The notes beneath the pieces were generated by a model, which searched no databases, was not told the origin of the DNA, and saw nothing but the letters and a program-made list of their open reading frames with translations. A DNA stretch of 64,000 bases from Lentisphaera araneosa HTCC2155 (lineage in GTDB: Bacteria; Verrucomicrobiota; Lentisphaeria; Lentisphaerales; Lentisphaeraceae), in contig NZ_ABCK01000002.1 of assembly GCF_000170755.1 (NCBI RefSeq), forward strand, positions 124,001-188,000, read 5' to 3'. How positions within the stretch are numbered: the stretch's first letter is position 1; the number at the start of each line of letters is the position of its first letter. Both the position numbers and the translations under genes were made by a program. Of this stretch, positions 25,722 to 35,438 are shown in pieces.

Positions 25722-27446
25722 TTACCTAGCTTTCTTATGATCATTGAGTTCTTTCCAGCTGAGTTCCCCGTCTTTGTTGGTATCGGCATCAGGGTTATTC
25801 TTGAAGTAGTTCTTTTTCCAGTACTCACCATCCTTGTTTTCCATAGGTGACTTCTCATTTTTAACTGCAGCTTTTTTCATGGGGCTCTTAACAGGCTTGC
25901 TAAAATCAAACTGACCAAAGCTGATGAGATCCTGTTTGAGCCCCTCTTTGATTTGAGCGTATTCAGGGTTTTTCGCAAGGTTAGTGAGCTCACGGGGATC
26001 TTTGCTATGATCATAGAGTTCTTCCATGCCATTATTATAGCGAATGTAGCGAAAATCCTTGGTGCGCCAGGTCCAATGCTGTAAATCGGGATCCATACCC
26101 GTGTGCGCCCCAGCGTAAATCATGGTCAGCGCTCCCTTGGGACCATCCCAGTCCATACTTTTGGGCTCTTCTAAAAAGGGACGAATACTAAAACCACCTA
26201 ACTTGGCGCCACGCTCATTTTTGCGATTATCACCTTCGAGTCCACAGAGGTCTACCAAGCTGGGGTAGATGTCGATGAGAGAAACGGGGTGTTCGGCTTT
26301 GCTACCTGCTTTTGCGATTTGCGGAGCTCGCACAATAAAGGGTACTCGCCCGCTCTCTTCCCAAGGTGAGTTCTTAAAGAGGTAATCTTTTTCTCCCATA
26401 TTCCAGCCGTGATCAGAAGTGAAAATAACGATCGTATTATCTTTAAAACGACTTTCATCAAGAGTTTTAATGACTCGCCCAATATTTTCATCCACTGCTG
26501 CGATACTCGCTAAATAAGCCTGGGTAAAAGCTTTGATCCCCTCCTGCCAATTAGGATAGGATTTTTTCAATAAATCAAAATACATCAAGCCCTTTTTATC
26601 AGCATCAAAAAGGTCGGTGTAATGAGTATCATCGGCATCATTTTCCAAAATCTCGGGAAGTTGAATTTGATCGATGGGGAACATATCAAAGTATTTTTGC
26701 GCAACATGCAAAGGTGTATGCGGGCGTACAAAACCTACAGACAGGAAAAAAGCTTGATCACTGCCACTGCGATCCAATTTTTCAATGCGCTCGGATACCC
26801 ATTTCGCATTGAGTTCATCGGGCGTTAAATCGCGATTGGGTCCTTCGAAATTAAAAGGTGTCTTGATAAATCTCCAATCACCCGAAAACCAATGCTCATT
26901 TTTTGTTTGTTTGGAAATCGCACTCTCAATCGAGCCATAAGAGCCATCAATTGCGCCAATTTCGGCGAAGGGCTGAGGAACATCGGGATGCGCCACGGTT
27001 TTCCCATCTTTTAACCAATAAGGACCATAGTTTGCTTTATTTTTAAACTCGGTATAGAGCTGCTTTTGTTCATGGTGTAAAAGCTTGCCCGTTCCAATGA
27101 CATTATAGCCATTCTCGCGAAAGAGCTCCATTATCGTTTTGTTATGCTTCAAGGTCTTTTGTTCATACCACTTATTCCAAAATAAATTTCCAGAATCGTG
27201 GGGGTAAACACCGGTAAATAAACTTGCACGCGAAGGGGCACAAACGGGATTGTTCGAGTAGGCTCTTTTAAAGGTGACGGCGCTTTTCGCAAAATCTTTT
27301 AAGTGAGGCGTTCTAACTTGCGGATGACTCTCATAAGCCGATACGTAATCATTTAAATCATCACAAATGATGAAGAGTACATTGGGACGTTCAGCGGCAA
27401 AAAGCCCACAAGTGAGGAAAAGTAATACGTAGGGTAAGCGATTCAT
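25722..27446 (-). CDS. Secreted sulfatase with C-terminal EF-hand tail
   Basis: 574 residues, signal peptide at 1-17. Iduronate-2-sulfatase-like type I sulfatase: VLFIICDDLNDY, Cys69 in CAPSRAS for formylglycine, GTGKLLHH, GFVRPHTPLHV, TSDHGWNMGEKD, and the terminal EELYDHSKDPRELTNLA. After a linker rich in Lys, residues 540-570 form an EF-hand loop (DADTNKDGELSWKE) preceded by W..NYF. The same tail occurs on the sulfatase at 41344 and twice in the small protein at 43059. The enzyme should hydrolyse sulfate esters of a glycan; the tail may bind calcium or a partner. Convergent with the SGNH-sulfatase. Confidence 0.92.
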   Translation of the reverse strand: MNRLPYVLLFLTCGLFAAERPNVLFIICDDLNDYVSAYESHPQVRTPHLKDFAKSAVTFKRAYSNNPVCAPSRASLFTGVYPHDSGNLFWNKWYEQKTLKHNKTIMELFRENGYNVIGTGKLLHHEQKQLYTEFKNKANYGPYWLKDGKTVAHPDVPQPFAEIGAIDGSYGSIESAISKQTKNEHWFSGDWRFIKTPFNFEGPNRDLTPDELNAKWVSERIEKLDRSGSDQAFFLSVGFVRPHTPLHVAQKYFDMFPIDQIQLPEILENDADDTHYTDLFDADKKGLMYFDLLKKSYPNWQEGIKAFTQAYLASIAAVDENIGRVIKTLDESRFKDNTIVIFTSDHGWNMGEKDYLFKNSPWEESGRVPFIVRAPQIAKAGSKAEHPVSLIDIYPSLVDLCGLEGDNRKNERGAKLGGFSIRPFLEEPKSMDWDGPKGALTMIYAGAHTGMDPDLQHWTWRTKDFRYIRYNNGMEELYDHSKDPRELTNLAKNPEYAQIKEGLKQDLISFGQFDFSKPVKSPMKKAAVKNEKSPMENKDGEYWKKNYFKNNPDADTNKDGELSWKELNDHKKAR

Positions 27447-27597
27447 AAATGACCTAAAGTGAGTGTTTTTGTTTAAATAACCTGCTCTAGATAGATTAGT
27501 GACAGACTAAATATGACTCCTGCATCGCATTTGGGTTTAATTTTTATAAAATAATTTATATAGTTTTATAATACTAAAATCAAGATACCTTAAGAGC

Positions 27598-28194
27598 ATG
27601 GAAAAAAACTTAACTAGAATCAGCCTCATTCAAAAGTTGCAAGAAGATCGCAATGACGAATCTTGGAACGAATTTATCGACTTATACGAAGGCTATATCT
27701 TCACTATTGCGAAGAAAATGAACTTCTGTGATGACGATTGCTACGACATCATGCAAACGGCCTTTGTTAAAATCTGGTCTAAGGTGAATTCCTTTGAACA
27801 TGGTGGTAATGCTGGACAATTCCGTCGCTGGCTCGCGGTTATCACGCGTAACTCTGGCCTCAATCACATCGATAAACGCAAACGTGAGCAGGCCAAACAC
27901 GATAAGTTTTATGATGATCAAGCCAATTACCTCAACACGGTAACTGAACCCGAAATCGAAAAAATGGCTGAGAAAGAATGGGCCATCTATGTGACCAATT
28001 TGGCATGGAAAAATGTTCAAAATGACATCAGCCAGAGCCAAAAAGAAATTTTCGAAATGACCCTCGATGGCAAAAATCGCCCTGAGATTGCCGAAGCTTT
28101 AGAGATCCCTCTCAACACTGTGTCGGTTTACAAACGTCGAGTGACGGCCATTCTACAAAAAGAAATTAAACGCCTCGAGCAGAACTTTAATTAA
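27598..28194 (+). CDS. ECF-type RNA polymerase sigma factor
   Basis: 198 residues. Sigma region 2 lies at about 15-85 (DESWNEFIDLYEGYIFTIAKK, DIMQTAFVKIWSKV, FRRWLAVITRNS), and region 4 at about 135-195 (AWKNVQND, GKNRPEIAEALEIPLNTVSVYKRRV). This layout and the W.EF/YEGYI wording match the planctomycete-type ECF factors associated with Ser/Thr kinases. No anti-sigma gene follows. Instead a kinase gene converges on it, the two stop codons sharing the palindrome TTAATTAA. A paralog at 49533 is also next to a kinase gene. It probably directs transcription of neighbouring degradation genes, by inference. Confidence 0.9.
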   Translation: MEKNLTRISLIQKLQEDRNDESWNEFIDLYEGYIFTIAKKMNFCDDDCYDIMQTAFVKIWSKVNSFEHGGNAGQFRRWLAVITRNSGLNHIDKRKREQAKHDKFYDDQANYLNTVTEPEIEKMAEKEWAIYVTNLAWKNVQNDISQSQKEIFEMTLDGKNRPEIAEALEIPLNTVSVYKRRVTAILQKEIKRLEQNFN

Positions 28195-30188
28195 TCCACA
28201 TAAGTAAACTTGAGCTGTAAGTAAGTTTTGCCGAGTACATCTTGCTCTTCAGCTGATATTTGACCCTTTTGCAATACGACTTCCTCTAAACCAGGCAAAT
28301 GCTGCAGGCTTTCCATTGATTCAACTTCAGAACCATTGATGATGATTTTTCGTATGTAAGAAGAATTTAAATCTTCTAATCTAACCTGGCCGCAATCACT
28401 CAAATCTAGCGTCCCAATTTTCAGGCCGCAAAGAGCAATGAGATTCGATAAGTTTTCATGCCCACTTAAATCCAAGTCTGTAAAGACCGAGCCCTCGTTG
28501 GTATTAAATTGAACGTTCCACTTTTCTTGTTGCGCATTCGTTCCTTTTAGAATCTCACGAATGAGTAAAAGGCGCCTTTCAGTTGGCTGTGGTCGACTGA
28601 GGCGATGATGCACAATACGTCGGGCAATCCACGCTGATTCTGTGCTGCCAATCGTCGAAATAAATTTGATGAAATCATCGTCGTGCAAATAACCTTGTCG
28701 GTAGTAGGCCGTATCATCTCGGCGGTATTTAATGTATTCATCCAAGATTCTTTTTATAAACGTTTGTTTCTCCAAGTTATGCTTGAGATAGAGCTGATAA
28801 GCCTGTTCATTTTTTTCATAGAAAATCAGGAAAATGATTTTATTAGTCAAAACTTTTAAATCCTCTGGTGCCGCTGCCAAGGCCAAGTTTAATTGATTCA
28901 GCGTCCGTGTGTAAGTCCACTTCTCTGTAAAAACAGAGTTGATATTAGAAATTGAAAGGTCTTTTAAATGCTCGCGCTCTTTTTTCTCACCTAGGTACAT
29001 TTTAAAATTGATCTGAGCTTCGCTTAAAGCTTTTTCGGCTTTCTGCTGATTGGACTCAGCACGAGATCGTTCTTTTTCGGCACGTGCAGTTTCTTCCGTC
29101 GCGACATTGAGAGCTTCTAAAATTTGTTGTTCACTAATTTTTAAACGAGTAATAAAGCCAATGATTAGGGTCGTAATAATCGTGAAAGCAATCATCACAG
29201 TTACACAAATCTTTTTGTGGCGACGAACCAAGAGGCTCAGGGTTTTCAAGAAAGAGGCATTTTCTGCGCTCGGCGCAAAGCCATCGAGATACCGATCGAT
29301 TTCATGCCTCAATTCATCCACTGTTTGATAACGTTGCTCGGGATTCTCACTCATCGCCTTGAGGCACACTGCGACAAGGCCGTTGTCAATATGAAGCTCT
29401 GGACTGCGCTTGCTGGGAGCAATGAGTTCGCGTTTTGAGTTAAATGACTTGATATCAAAAGGAACTTTCTTTGTGAGAATGCTATAGAGCAATCCTCCCA
29501 AAGAGAAAATATCTGTGCGCTCATCCACTACTTTTTTGTTGGGAGTCAACTGCTCGGGAGCCATAAAGGCGGGCGTGCCCTTGCATTCGTTTGAAACTCC
29601 CTGGATATCTGGACTCAAAAAGTTCATGTCATCTTCGGGAATGTAGAGTCGCAGGGCCATGCCCCAGTCATAAACAAAAACTTCACCAAAATTATCGATA
29701 CAAACATTATCCGGCTTCAAATCTAAATGCACCACCCCACGTGAATGGGCATAGGAAATGGCATCACAGATTTTGATAAAAACTTGTAGAGATTTATTGA
29801 GTGGCTGATTATAAATGGCTTTGTTTAAGCTCTCGCCTTGAACTAACTTCATCGTGAAAAATGGCTGCTTCAACCAACCCATATCATACACTGGAATTAT
29901 ATTGGAGTGCTCTAACAAGGCACTAATTTGTGCTTCGCGACGAAAAGCCTCTTCACTCTCTTTTGAATCATCTTTTGGAAAGGCCATTGCCACATAACGC
30001 GAAGCTTTACAATCAAAGGCCTTATGGATATCTTTTAACCCGCCTTGAGCCATCAAATCTTCTACCTGATAGCGCTCATCGGGCTCAATATATTCTTCCT
30101 GATGATTGAGCTGTTGGTACAAGTCTCCAAGGCGGTCATCTATTTCGGAAACCGATTGGGACAAGCTTTCTTGCTTATTGCGGGGCAT
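28191..30188 (-). CDS. Membrane Ser/Thr kinase with WNK-like lysine position and LRR-like ectodomain
   Basis: 665 residues from the ATG with AGGTTA upstream; an upstream in-frame start adds 16 residues. Kinase domain at about 40-310: loop QGGLKDIHKAFD with Lys52 at the third loop glycine, VAMA where VAxK is expected (Ala69 at the lysine position), Glu85, HLDLKPDN (Asp156, Lys158, Asn161), DWG (Asp174) and GTPAFMAPEQ. A transmembrane helix (about 335-360) leads to a coiled coil of REEERAE type and a TPR/LRR-like C-terminal part (NLSNLIALCGLKIGTLDLSDCG). Arg is absent from the HRD motif. Probably active and coupled to the convergent sigma factor. Confidence 0.88.
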   Translation of the reverse strand: MPRNKQESLSQSVSEIDDRLGDLYQQLNHQEEYIEPDERYQVEDLMAQGGLKDIHKAFDCKASRYVAMAFPKDDSKESEEAFRREAQISALLEHSNIIPVYDMGWLKQPFFTMKLVQGESLNKAIYNQPLNKSLQVFIKICDAISYAHSRGVVHLDLKPDNVCIDNFGEVFVYDWGMALRLYIPEDDMNFLSPDIQGVSNECKGTPAFMAPEQLTPNKKVVDERTDIFSLGGLLYSILTKKVPFDIKSFNSKRELIAPSKRSPELHIDNGLVAVCLKAMSENPEQRYQTVDELRHEIDRYLDGFAPSAENASFLKTLSLLVRRHKKICVTVMIAFTIITTLIIGFITRLKISEQQILEALNVATEETARAEKERSRAESNQQKAEKALSEAQINFKMYLGEKKEREHLKDLSISNINSVFTEKWTYTRTLNQLNLALAAAPEDLKVLTNKIIFLIFYEKNEQAYQLYLKHNLEKQTFIKRILDEYIKYRRDDTAYYRQGYLHDDDFIKFISTIGSTESAWIARRIVHHRLSRPQPTERRLLLIREILKGTNAQQEKWNVQFNTNEGSVFTDLDLSGHENLSNLIALCGLKIGTLDLSDCGQVRLEDLNSSYIRKIIINGSEVESMESLQHLPGLEEVVLQKGQISAEEQDVLGKTYLQLKFTYVD

Positions 30189-30338
30189 AAGTAACCTATT
30201 GATTGATATCCAGATAATTAAGTCTCTAAAAACCAAATAGAAGACTATCTTTCTTTTAATTTATAAGATAATGTTTTAATTAATCTAGCTTTGTTTAGAA
30301 AAATTGTCACTTACCAAGGCATGCTTGGTTTTCTTAAT

Positions 30339-33206
30339 ATGAAAAAGATAACACACACCGCCCACCTAAGATTCTTTACGCTTTTGTCATTTATTTGCCT
30401 TAGCATTATGAGTCAAGCTCAAGCAGCTGACACCCTCCCTCAACTTCGCATTAACACAGAAAAAAATATTGAATCCAAAAGTGCCTTTTTTGCCCTCAAA
30501 GCGAATGGGCACATCAAGGAGCTCATGCACTTTTCTGAGCTTCTCATCCAAGGCAGTAGTTTTATCGTTGTCGATAAAAAAGGCAACAGTATTAATTTGC
30601 GCTTACCTGATAAAATTGCGCTCAAACAAAACGATAATTTGATTAGCTTCCAAAGCCATTTTAAACACGAAGGCGAAAAAGTGCAGTTCGAGGGTGAAAT
30701 TAGTCCTCAGGCTGATCAGATCAATTTCAAATACAGCCTCAAATGTCCCTCATTAGAGACCAGCCATTTTGTCATTCAACTCAATCCAAAAACATATATT
30801 GGCAACACTTTCAAAATTAATGAACGCCCATACTCCTACCCGAAAATTGAGAGTCGTGAAGAAAACCTTTGGCGTACCCTTGTGGCAGACACCCCACTCG
30901 CTAGCTTCACAGCATCCATTACAAAAGATAAGAATTTTGTTCTCACTCCTCAATCGAAAACTAATTTATCGGTCAAGTATCTGCACAACCGTTGGCAAGA
31001 CAATTTTTCCCTGTATTTATCTTGCGAGGATCGCAAAAGTATTCAATTTTCTTTGCGTTTACCACAATCCCAAGAGAATCCTTACCCTCTAAGCCGTTCA
31101 CAAGCTAACCTCCTCAGCAACGGAAGTTTTGAGGTCGGCACCAAAGATTGGGGTGTCAGTTTTTCGAGCCTCAACAATCGCTCATCTTACTCAAGCCAAG
31201 TGATCCCTAGCCCCTCTGGTCAACGCGCCCTTGTGCTTGACCATCGCCCCGTCGACGCAAAATATCAACAGGCTTTCCGTAAAGTCAAAATCCAAAGTGA
31301 ATATGTCCAAATTCCGGCGCGCACCCCCATCACCTTTTCTTTTGATGTAAAAAGTGCAGCAAAAGTTATTCATGCCAAAATGATTATTCGCTATCAATCA
31401 GCCGAACGCATTGCCAATGCCGGAACGAGTTCGGTGACAAAATATATTCGTATCACTCCTGATTGGCAACGCCATAGCCTCTCTCTTCGACTCCCTCGCG
31501 GCATGAATGACGCTTACAGTTTTGGTCTTGAGGCCCAAGGTCAAGAACATTTGGAGGGGAGTAAAATTTATTTTGATGGCGCGGCAGTTCGCATCGGAAA
31601 CTCAAATGAATTCACTGCCGAAAAAGAGCTCATTATTGGTGCTGACATCCCTCAAAAACACAACTTATTTGAGTTCGATCAAGCCTTTAATTTAAAAACT
31701 CATATTAAGAATAATTCTGCTCAAGAACAAAGTCTTGTGGCCGTAGCTAAAATTTTCGATCCCTACCAAAAGCTTGTTTTGAATAAAAAAGCCACTTTCA
31801 CGATCCCCGCTCATCAAAACAATTCAGATTTTTTAAAGGATTTGCAATATCAAGCAAAAGTTTTGGGCCCCCATAAACTTATCTTGCAAATTTACAGAGG
31901 AAATGAACTTCTTGATCAGTACCAAAAGGCTTTCGGTTTTATCAAGAGTCGCCCCAATAAATCTCTAAATACCGCCTCCAAGTTTGGCCTTCACATGGGA
32001 GGAGAAAACTACCAAGAATGCCTCGCACTCGCTTCGCGAATTGGTTTTACTTGGACGCGTAGTGGCGCCTTTTATAATTCTTGGAGAGCTTATCAGCCGA
32101 GTAAGCTCGCTTGGAATCAAAAGTTTATGGATCGAAACCTCGCCATCATAGAGGATCACGAAAAGCTGGCTATGACCCCGATTGTCACTCTTGGAGTTCA
32201 AACTCCTAGATGGGCCTCCAGTGCGCCTGCATCATCTCCTGAGTATAGCCTCTATCCGCCGACTCAGGATAAGTATGCTGACTTCGGTGAATATGTAAAA
32301 AAACTCACTCAAAGCTTTGGCAAACGAATTCATGCTTACGAGATTTGGAACGAGCCCAACACCAGTGTTTTTTATCGTGGAACTCCAAAAGAATTTGCTG
32401 GCCTAATTGATGCCTCATGCGAAAATATTTCAGCACATAATCCCGAGGCAAAAATCATTGGCTTTGGCTTAACCCACTATGGGGAAAGCGCTTCGGGTTT
32501 TATGCTTAATAGCCTAAAGCATACTCAGTCCAATCAGCTAGACGGGGTCTCCTTCCACCCCTATTCTGATGATCGCCTCAGCCCAGAAAAAACACGAGTT
32601 CAAACACAATTTGAGTGGATTCAAAAAGACATTAAAAAAAGCCAACTCAATTCGAATCTCGAACTCTGGGCAACTGAATTTGGCTGGTTTGCTCCGCACC
32701 AATTTTCAAAAGAGTTTACCCCTTACAAAAATGCGAGTGTCGCAAAACGACTTATTTCTGAACAGGAATGTGCTCGTTTTTATATCCAAATGGTGAACAC
32801 TTCTTTTGCCTATGGACTCGATAAACTCTTTTATTTCATCTTTCAAGAAGGCTCCATGAGCAATCGCTGGTTTCACGGTTTTGTGGGTCCCAATGCCGAA
32901 TTCTTAAAAGCACCTTACTACGCTGCATCAACTGCCATTAAAAATTTAGATTTCAAAACTTGCTTGGGTCAGGAAAGATTTGAATCAGGCTTAGTACTCA
33001 CTCGCTATAAAGAAGACATGAGCGTCTTGTGGAACCATACAGATCATATGTTCAAAATCCAGACTATGACTCCCCTGCAATGTGAGGATATATATGGCAA
33101 TGAATTCACCCTCAATCCTATCGATGGCACTACGACTCTACTTATTGGCGAAGATCCGATCTACGTCAAATCACTCCTTTCACCTAATCAAATCACCTCA
33201 CTTTAA
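30339..33206 (+). CDS. Large secreted clan GH-A glycoside hydrolase (GH39-like)
   Basis: 955 residues from the ATG that opens the clearest signal peptide (LLSFICLSIMSQAQAA); a TTG 48 bases upstream is an alternative. Residues about 30-255 are an unassigned beta-rich region. Residues about 265-420 resemble a CBM4/9-type binding domain (NLLSNGSFEVGTKDWGV). Residues about 540-860 form a TIM barrel with acid/base Glu672 in EIWNEPN and nucleophile Glu780 in ATEFGW, the clan GH-A layout. It is likely to cut glycosidic links with retention; family 39 or a close relative is the best guess. Its stop and the next sulfatase start share one base (TAATG), so both are coupled. Confidence 0.75.
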   Translation: MKKITHTAHLRFFTLLSFICLSIMSQAQAADTLPQLRINTEKNIESKSAFFALKANGHIKELMHFSELLIQGSSFIVVDKKGNSINLRLPDKIALKQNDNLISFQSHFKHEGEKVQFEGEISPQADQINFKYSLKCPSLETSHFVIQLNPKTYIGNTFKINERPYSYPKIESREENLWRTLVADTPLASFTASITKDKNFVLTPQSKTNLSVKYLHNRWQDNFSLYLSCEDRKSIQFSLRLPQSQENPYPLSRSQANLLSNGSFEVGTKDWGVSFSSLNNRSSYSSQVIPSPSGQRALVLDHRPVDAKYQQAFRKVKIQSEYVQIPARTPITFSFDVKSAAKVIHAKMIIRYQSAERIANAGTSSVTKYIRITPDWQRHSLSLRLPRGMNDAYSFGLEAQGQEHLEGSKIYFDGAAVRIGNSNEFTAEKELIIGADIPQKHNLFEFDQAFNLKTHIKNNSAQEQSLVAVAKIFDPYQKLVLNKKATFTIPAHQNNSDFLKDLQYQAKVLGPHKLILQIYRGNELLDQYQKAFGFIKSRPNKSLNTASKFGLHMGGENYQECLALASRIGFTWTRSGAFYNSWRAYQPSKLAWNQKFMDRNLAIIEDHEKLAMTPIVTLGVQTPRWASSAPASSPEYSLYPPTQDKYADFGEYVKKLTQSFGKRIHAYEIWNEPNTSVFYRGTPKEFAGLIDASCENISAHNPEAKIIGFGLTHYGESASGFMLNSLKHTQSNQLDGVSFHPYSDDRLSPEKTRVQTQFEWIQKDIKKSQLNSNLELWATEFGWFAPHQFSKEFTPYKNASVAKRLISEQECARFYIQMVNTSFAYGLDKLFYFIFQEGSMSNRWFHGFVGPNAEFLKAPYYAASTAIKNLDFKTCLGQERFESGLVLTRYKEDMSVLWNHTDHMFKIQTMTPLQCEDIYGNEFTLNPIDGTTTLLIGEDPIYVKSLLSPNQITSL

Positions 33207-35011
33207 TGAAATATTTACTCCTCAGTTTTTTTCTGATTTTCAGTACTTTTGCCTATGAACAAAAGCCTAATTTACTCTTCATCATCATGGATGACCTCAA
33301 TGATCTACCTATCGGCAGCCCTTTGGGTAACTCGATAAAAACTCCCCATATGGATCGCCTTGCCAAGCGTGGTGTCAGCTTTACCAATGCTCATACCAAC
33401 GACCCCATTTGTGCTCCGTCAAGATCGAGCATGCTCTACGGCCTCTACCCTCAAACAAGCGGTATGTTCTGGTTTGAAAAAATCAAGGATCGAAAAGTCC
33501 TTCGCGAGAGTGTAGATTTCCCCGCTCACCTCAAAAATAATAATTACGATGTTTTTGGAACCGGGAAAATTTACCATGGCGGGGCTCCACAAAAATCCTT
33601 TAAGTCATACGGTATTCGTACGAACTTTGGTCCCCACCCCGTCAATGGCGACCCCTTTATGGCTCATCATCCCAAACAAGATTATCTCTTTGAAAAATTT
33701 CCTGATCTTGGCTACAAATGGGAGCAGACTTTTGGCCCCTTAGAAGACGTCCCCGATTGGTCGCATTTACCCAATGGCAAAAAAGGTTGGTTCCTCGGAA
33801 AAACACCTTGGTCTCTCAAAGAAGGTCACAATCGCGATCTCTTACCTGACGAAATCTCTGCTGAATTCTGCAAAAAAATCCTCGCGCAAAAACACGAAAA
33901 AAACTTTGCTCTACTCGCGGGCTTAGTCCGAACGCACACTCCGCTCTATGCACCCAAAGAGTACTTCGATCGCTTCCCGCTCGACTCTATTGTCGTACCG
34001 GAGAATATCGCCATAGATCAGTTTGCCCCATCGATTGCCGATACGAGCCGCTATGGCTTTCAACGCTACCAATTCCTGATGCAGGAAAAAGATCTCCTCA
34101 AAAAATGGATTCAGGCTTACTTGGCCTGTGTTGCCTTTGTGGACGATCAAATCGGCAGCATACTCGACGCCTTGGATAAATCGGAATACGCCGATAATAC
34201 CATCGTCATTCTCACTTCAGATCACGGCTTCCATATGGGTGACAAACAATTTATTTACAAGCAGAGTCTTTGGGATGGTGCAACTCGGGTACCTCTGATT
34301 ATTAGCGGACTCAAAGGCATGGCTCAGGATAAAAAATGCACACAACCCGTTTCTCTCATCGATATTTATCCCACTATCATTGATACACTCAAGCTAAGTA
34401 AAAATCCTAATCGCGCCAAAAGTACAGCTCAACTTGATGGCCATAGCCTAAAACCTTTGCTGCAAGATCCACAAGGAGATTGGCAAGGACCATCTGTTGC
34501 GATTTCCGCATTACCTGGCAAAGATCATAGTATGAAACGAGTTTACGAAGGTGCCATGCGCCCTCACTTTTCTGTACGCTCAGAAGACTTTCGCTATACT
34601 TTAAGTTCTGCCGGTGAAGAAGAATTATTTCATTACAAAAAAGATCCTCTCGAAACTCAAAACCTCTCCGAACAAGCTGAATACAAAGAGATCAAAGCTC
34701 AACTCAAAAAACAGCTCATCGCTCTGCGCGATGGTGATAATTGGATAGATCTCAACTCAAAGCAAGAAGCTAAAGATTTTGAAATCGACATCAATTCTAA
34801 TCAAGCTCACTTACCTTTAACTATTTCACCTCAAATCTCTATTCCAAATGGAAATCAAAACTCAAATACTTGGCGTATACGCCTCGAGGGAAAACGATTG
34901 GAAATATGGCTCAATAATAAGCTCGTCAAAGACGAAATCCTTGCCGCTGATCATGCTTATACAATTCAGCCTGCAGGTGCGTCCACACAAACACGCTTTC
35001 GCAAGCTTTAA
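33206..35011 (+). CDS. Secreted sulfatase with extra C-terminal beta tail
   Basis: 601 residues, signal peptide at 1-16. Type I sulfatase close to iduronate-2-sulfatases: LLFIIMDDLNDLP, Cys69 in CAPSRSS (formylglycine site), GTGKIYHGG, GLVRTHTPLYAP, TSDHGFHMGDK and EELFHYKKDPLETQNL. Beyond the usual end, about 75 residues (NTWRIRLEGKRLEIWLNNKLV) look like a small beta domain in place of the EF-hand tail of its paralogs. Coupled to the upstream GH-A enzyme, suggesting that the two act on the same sulfated chain. Confidence 0.92.
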   Translation: MKYLLLSFFLIFSTFAYEQKPNLLFIIMDDLNDLPIGSPLGNSIKTPHMDRLAKRGVSFTNAHTNDPICAPSRSSMLYGLYPQTSGMFWFEKIKDRKVLRESVDFPAHLKNNNYDVFGTGKIYHGGAPQKSFKSYGIRTNFGPHPVNGDPFMAHHPKQDYLFEKFPDLGYKWEQTFGPLEDVPDWSHLPNGKKGWFLGKTPWSLKEGHNRDLLPDEISAEFCKKILAQKHEKNFALLAGLVRTHTPLYAPKEYFDRFPLDSIVVPENIAIDQFAPSIADTSRYGFQRYQFLMQEKDLLKKWIQAYLACVAFVDDQIGSILDALDKSEYADNTIVILTSDHGFHMGDKQFIYKQSLWDGATRVPLIISGLKGMAQDKKCTQPVSLIDIYPTIIDTLKLSKNPNRAKSTAQLDGHSLKPLLQDPQGDWQGPSVAISALPGKDHSMKRVYEGAMRPHFSVRSEDFRYTLSSAGEEELFHYKKDPLETQNLSEQAEYKEIKAQLKKQLIALRDGDNWIDLNSKQEAKDFEIDINSNQAHLPLTISPQISIPNGNQNSNTWRIRLEGKRLEIWLNNKLVKDEILAADHAYTIQPAGASTQTRFRKL

Positions 35012-35174
35012 GTCAGTAAATAGAACTCAACTATAAATAAGCCTACTACACAGAGCTGAAATTTGGGAAATCCGCATTAAATTTTAATACTCAGGTACGA
35101 CTCCCATTGTAAACATAAATTCACGTTAAAGATTAATTGAGTTTGATTGCAATGGAAAGGGACAACTTTTGACC

Positions 35175-35327
35175 ATGGTCAAGGCTTTTATTCCTTCCTC
35201 TAAGAATAATTTAATTGAAGGAATAATGATGAGTTTGTCAGTAAGTGAACCTTTTTTTAATAATGATTCAGGCGCTTATCGTGAAATACTGCTTCAATTT
35301 TTATTTACTGAAGAAGAGGAGGAGTAG
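35175..35327 (+). other. Possible 50-codon small ORF upstream of DUF1016 gene
   Basis: An ATG frame encodes a product starting MVKAFIPSSKNN and ending YREILLQFLFTEEEEE. An internal ATGATGAG start after GGAATA mirrors the AGGAGTAATGATGAG start of the DUF1016 gene. A second open frame just after it runs to the DUF1016 start (ends FNVELWERWRLAGMRSNDE) and crosses a GC-rich palindromic patch at 35405-35430. I recognise neither. They may be remains of a restriction-modification gene disrupted at the run of GA-rich codons. The rest of the 427-base gap is AT-rich without features. Confidence 0.3.
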
Positions 35328-35438
35328 TTGTACTTAATCAACAAAGAAGAAAACTAGATAGCCGAAGAGATAATTTTGAATTCTTAATTTTTAATGTTGA
35401 ATTGTGGGAGCGCTGGCGGCTCGCCGGTATGAGGAGTA

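Noticed and set aside
28191-30188. Kinase as an inactive pseudokinase because VAIK lysine is missing
   Set aside because: The HxD Asp, catalytic-loop Lys and Asn, DWG Asp, alpha-C Glu and GTPAFMAPEQ segment are kept, and a substitute lysine sits in the loop, so a relocated lysine explains it better.
30291-30338. TTG start for the GH-A enzyme
   Set aside because: It places 16 non-signal residues before a good signal peptide; the ATG at 30339 is preferred, though this is not certain.
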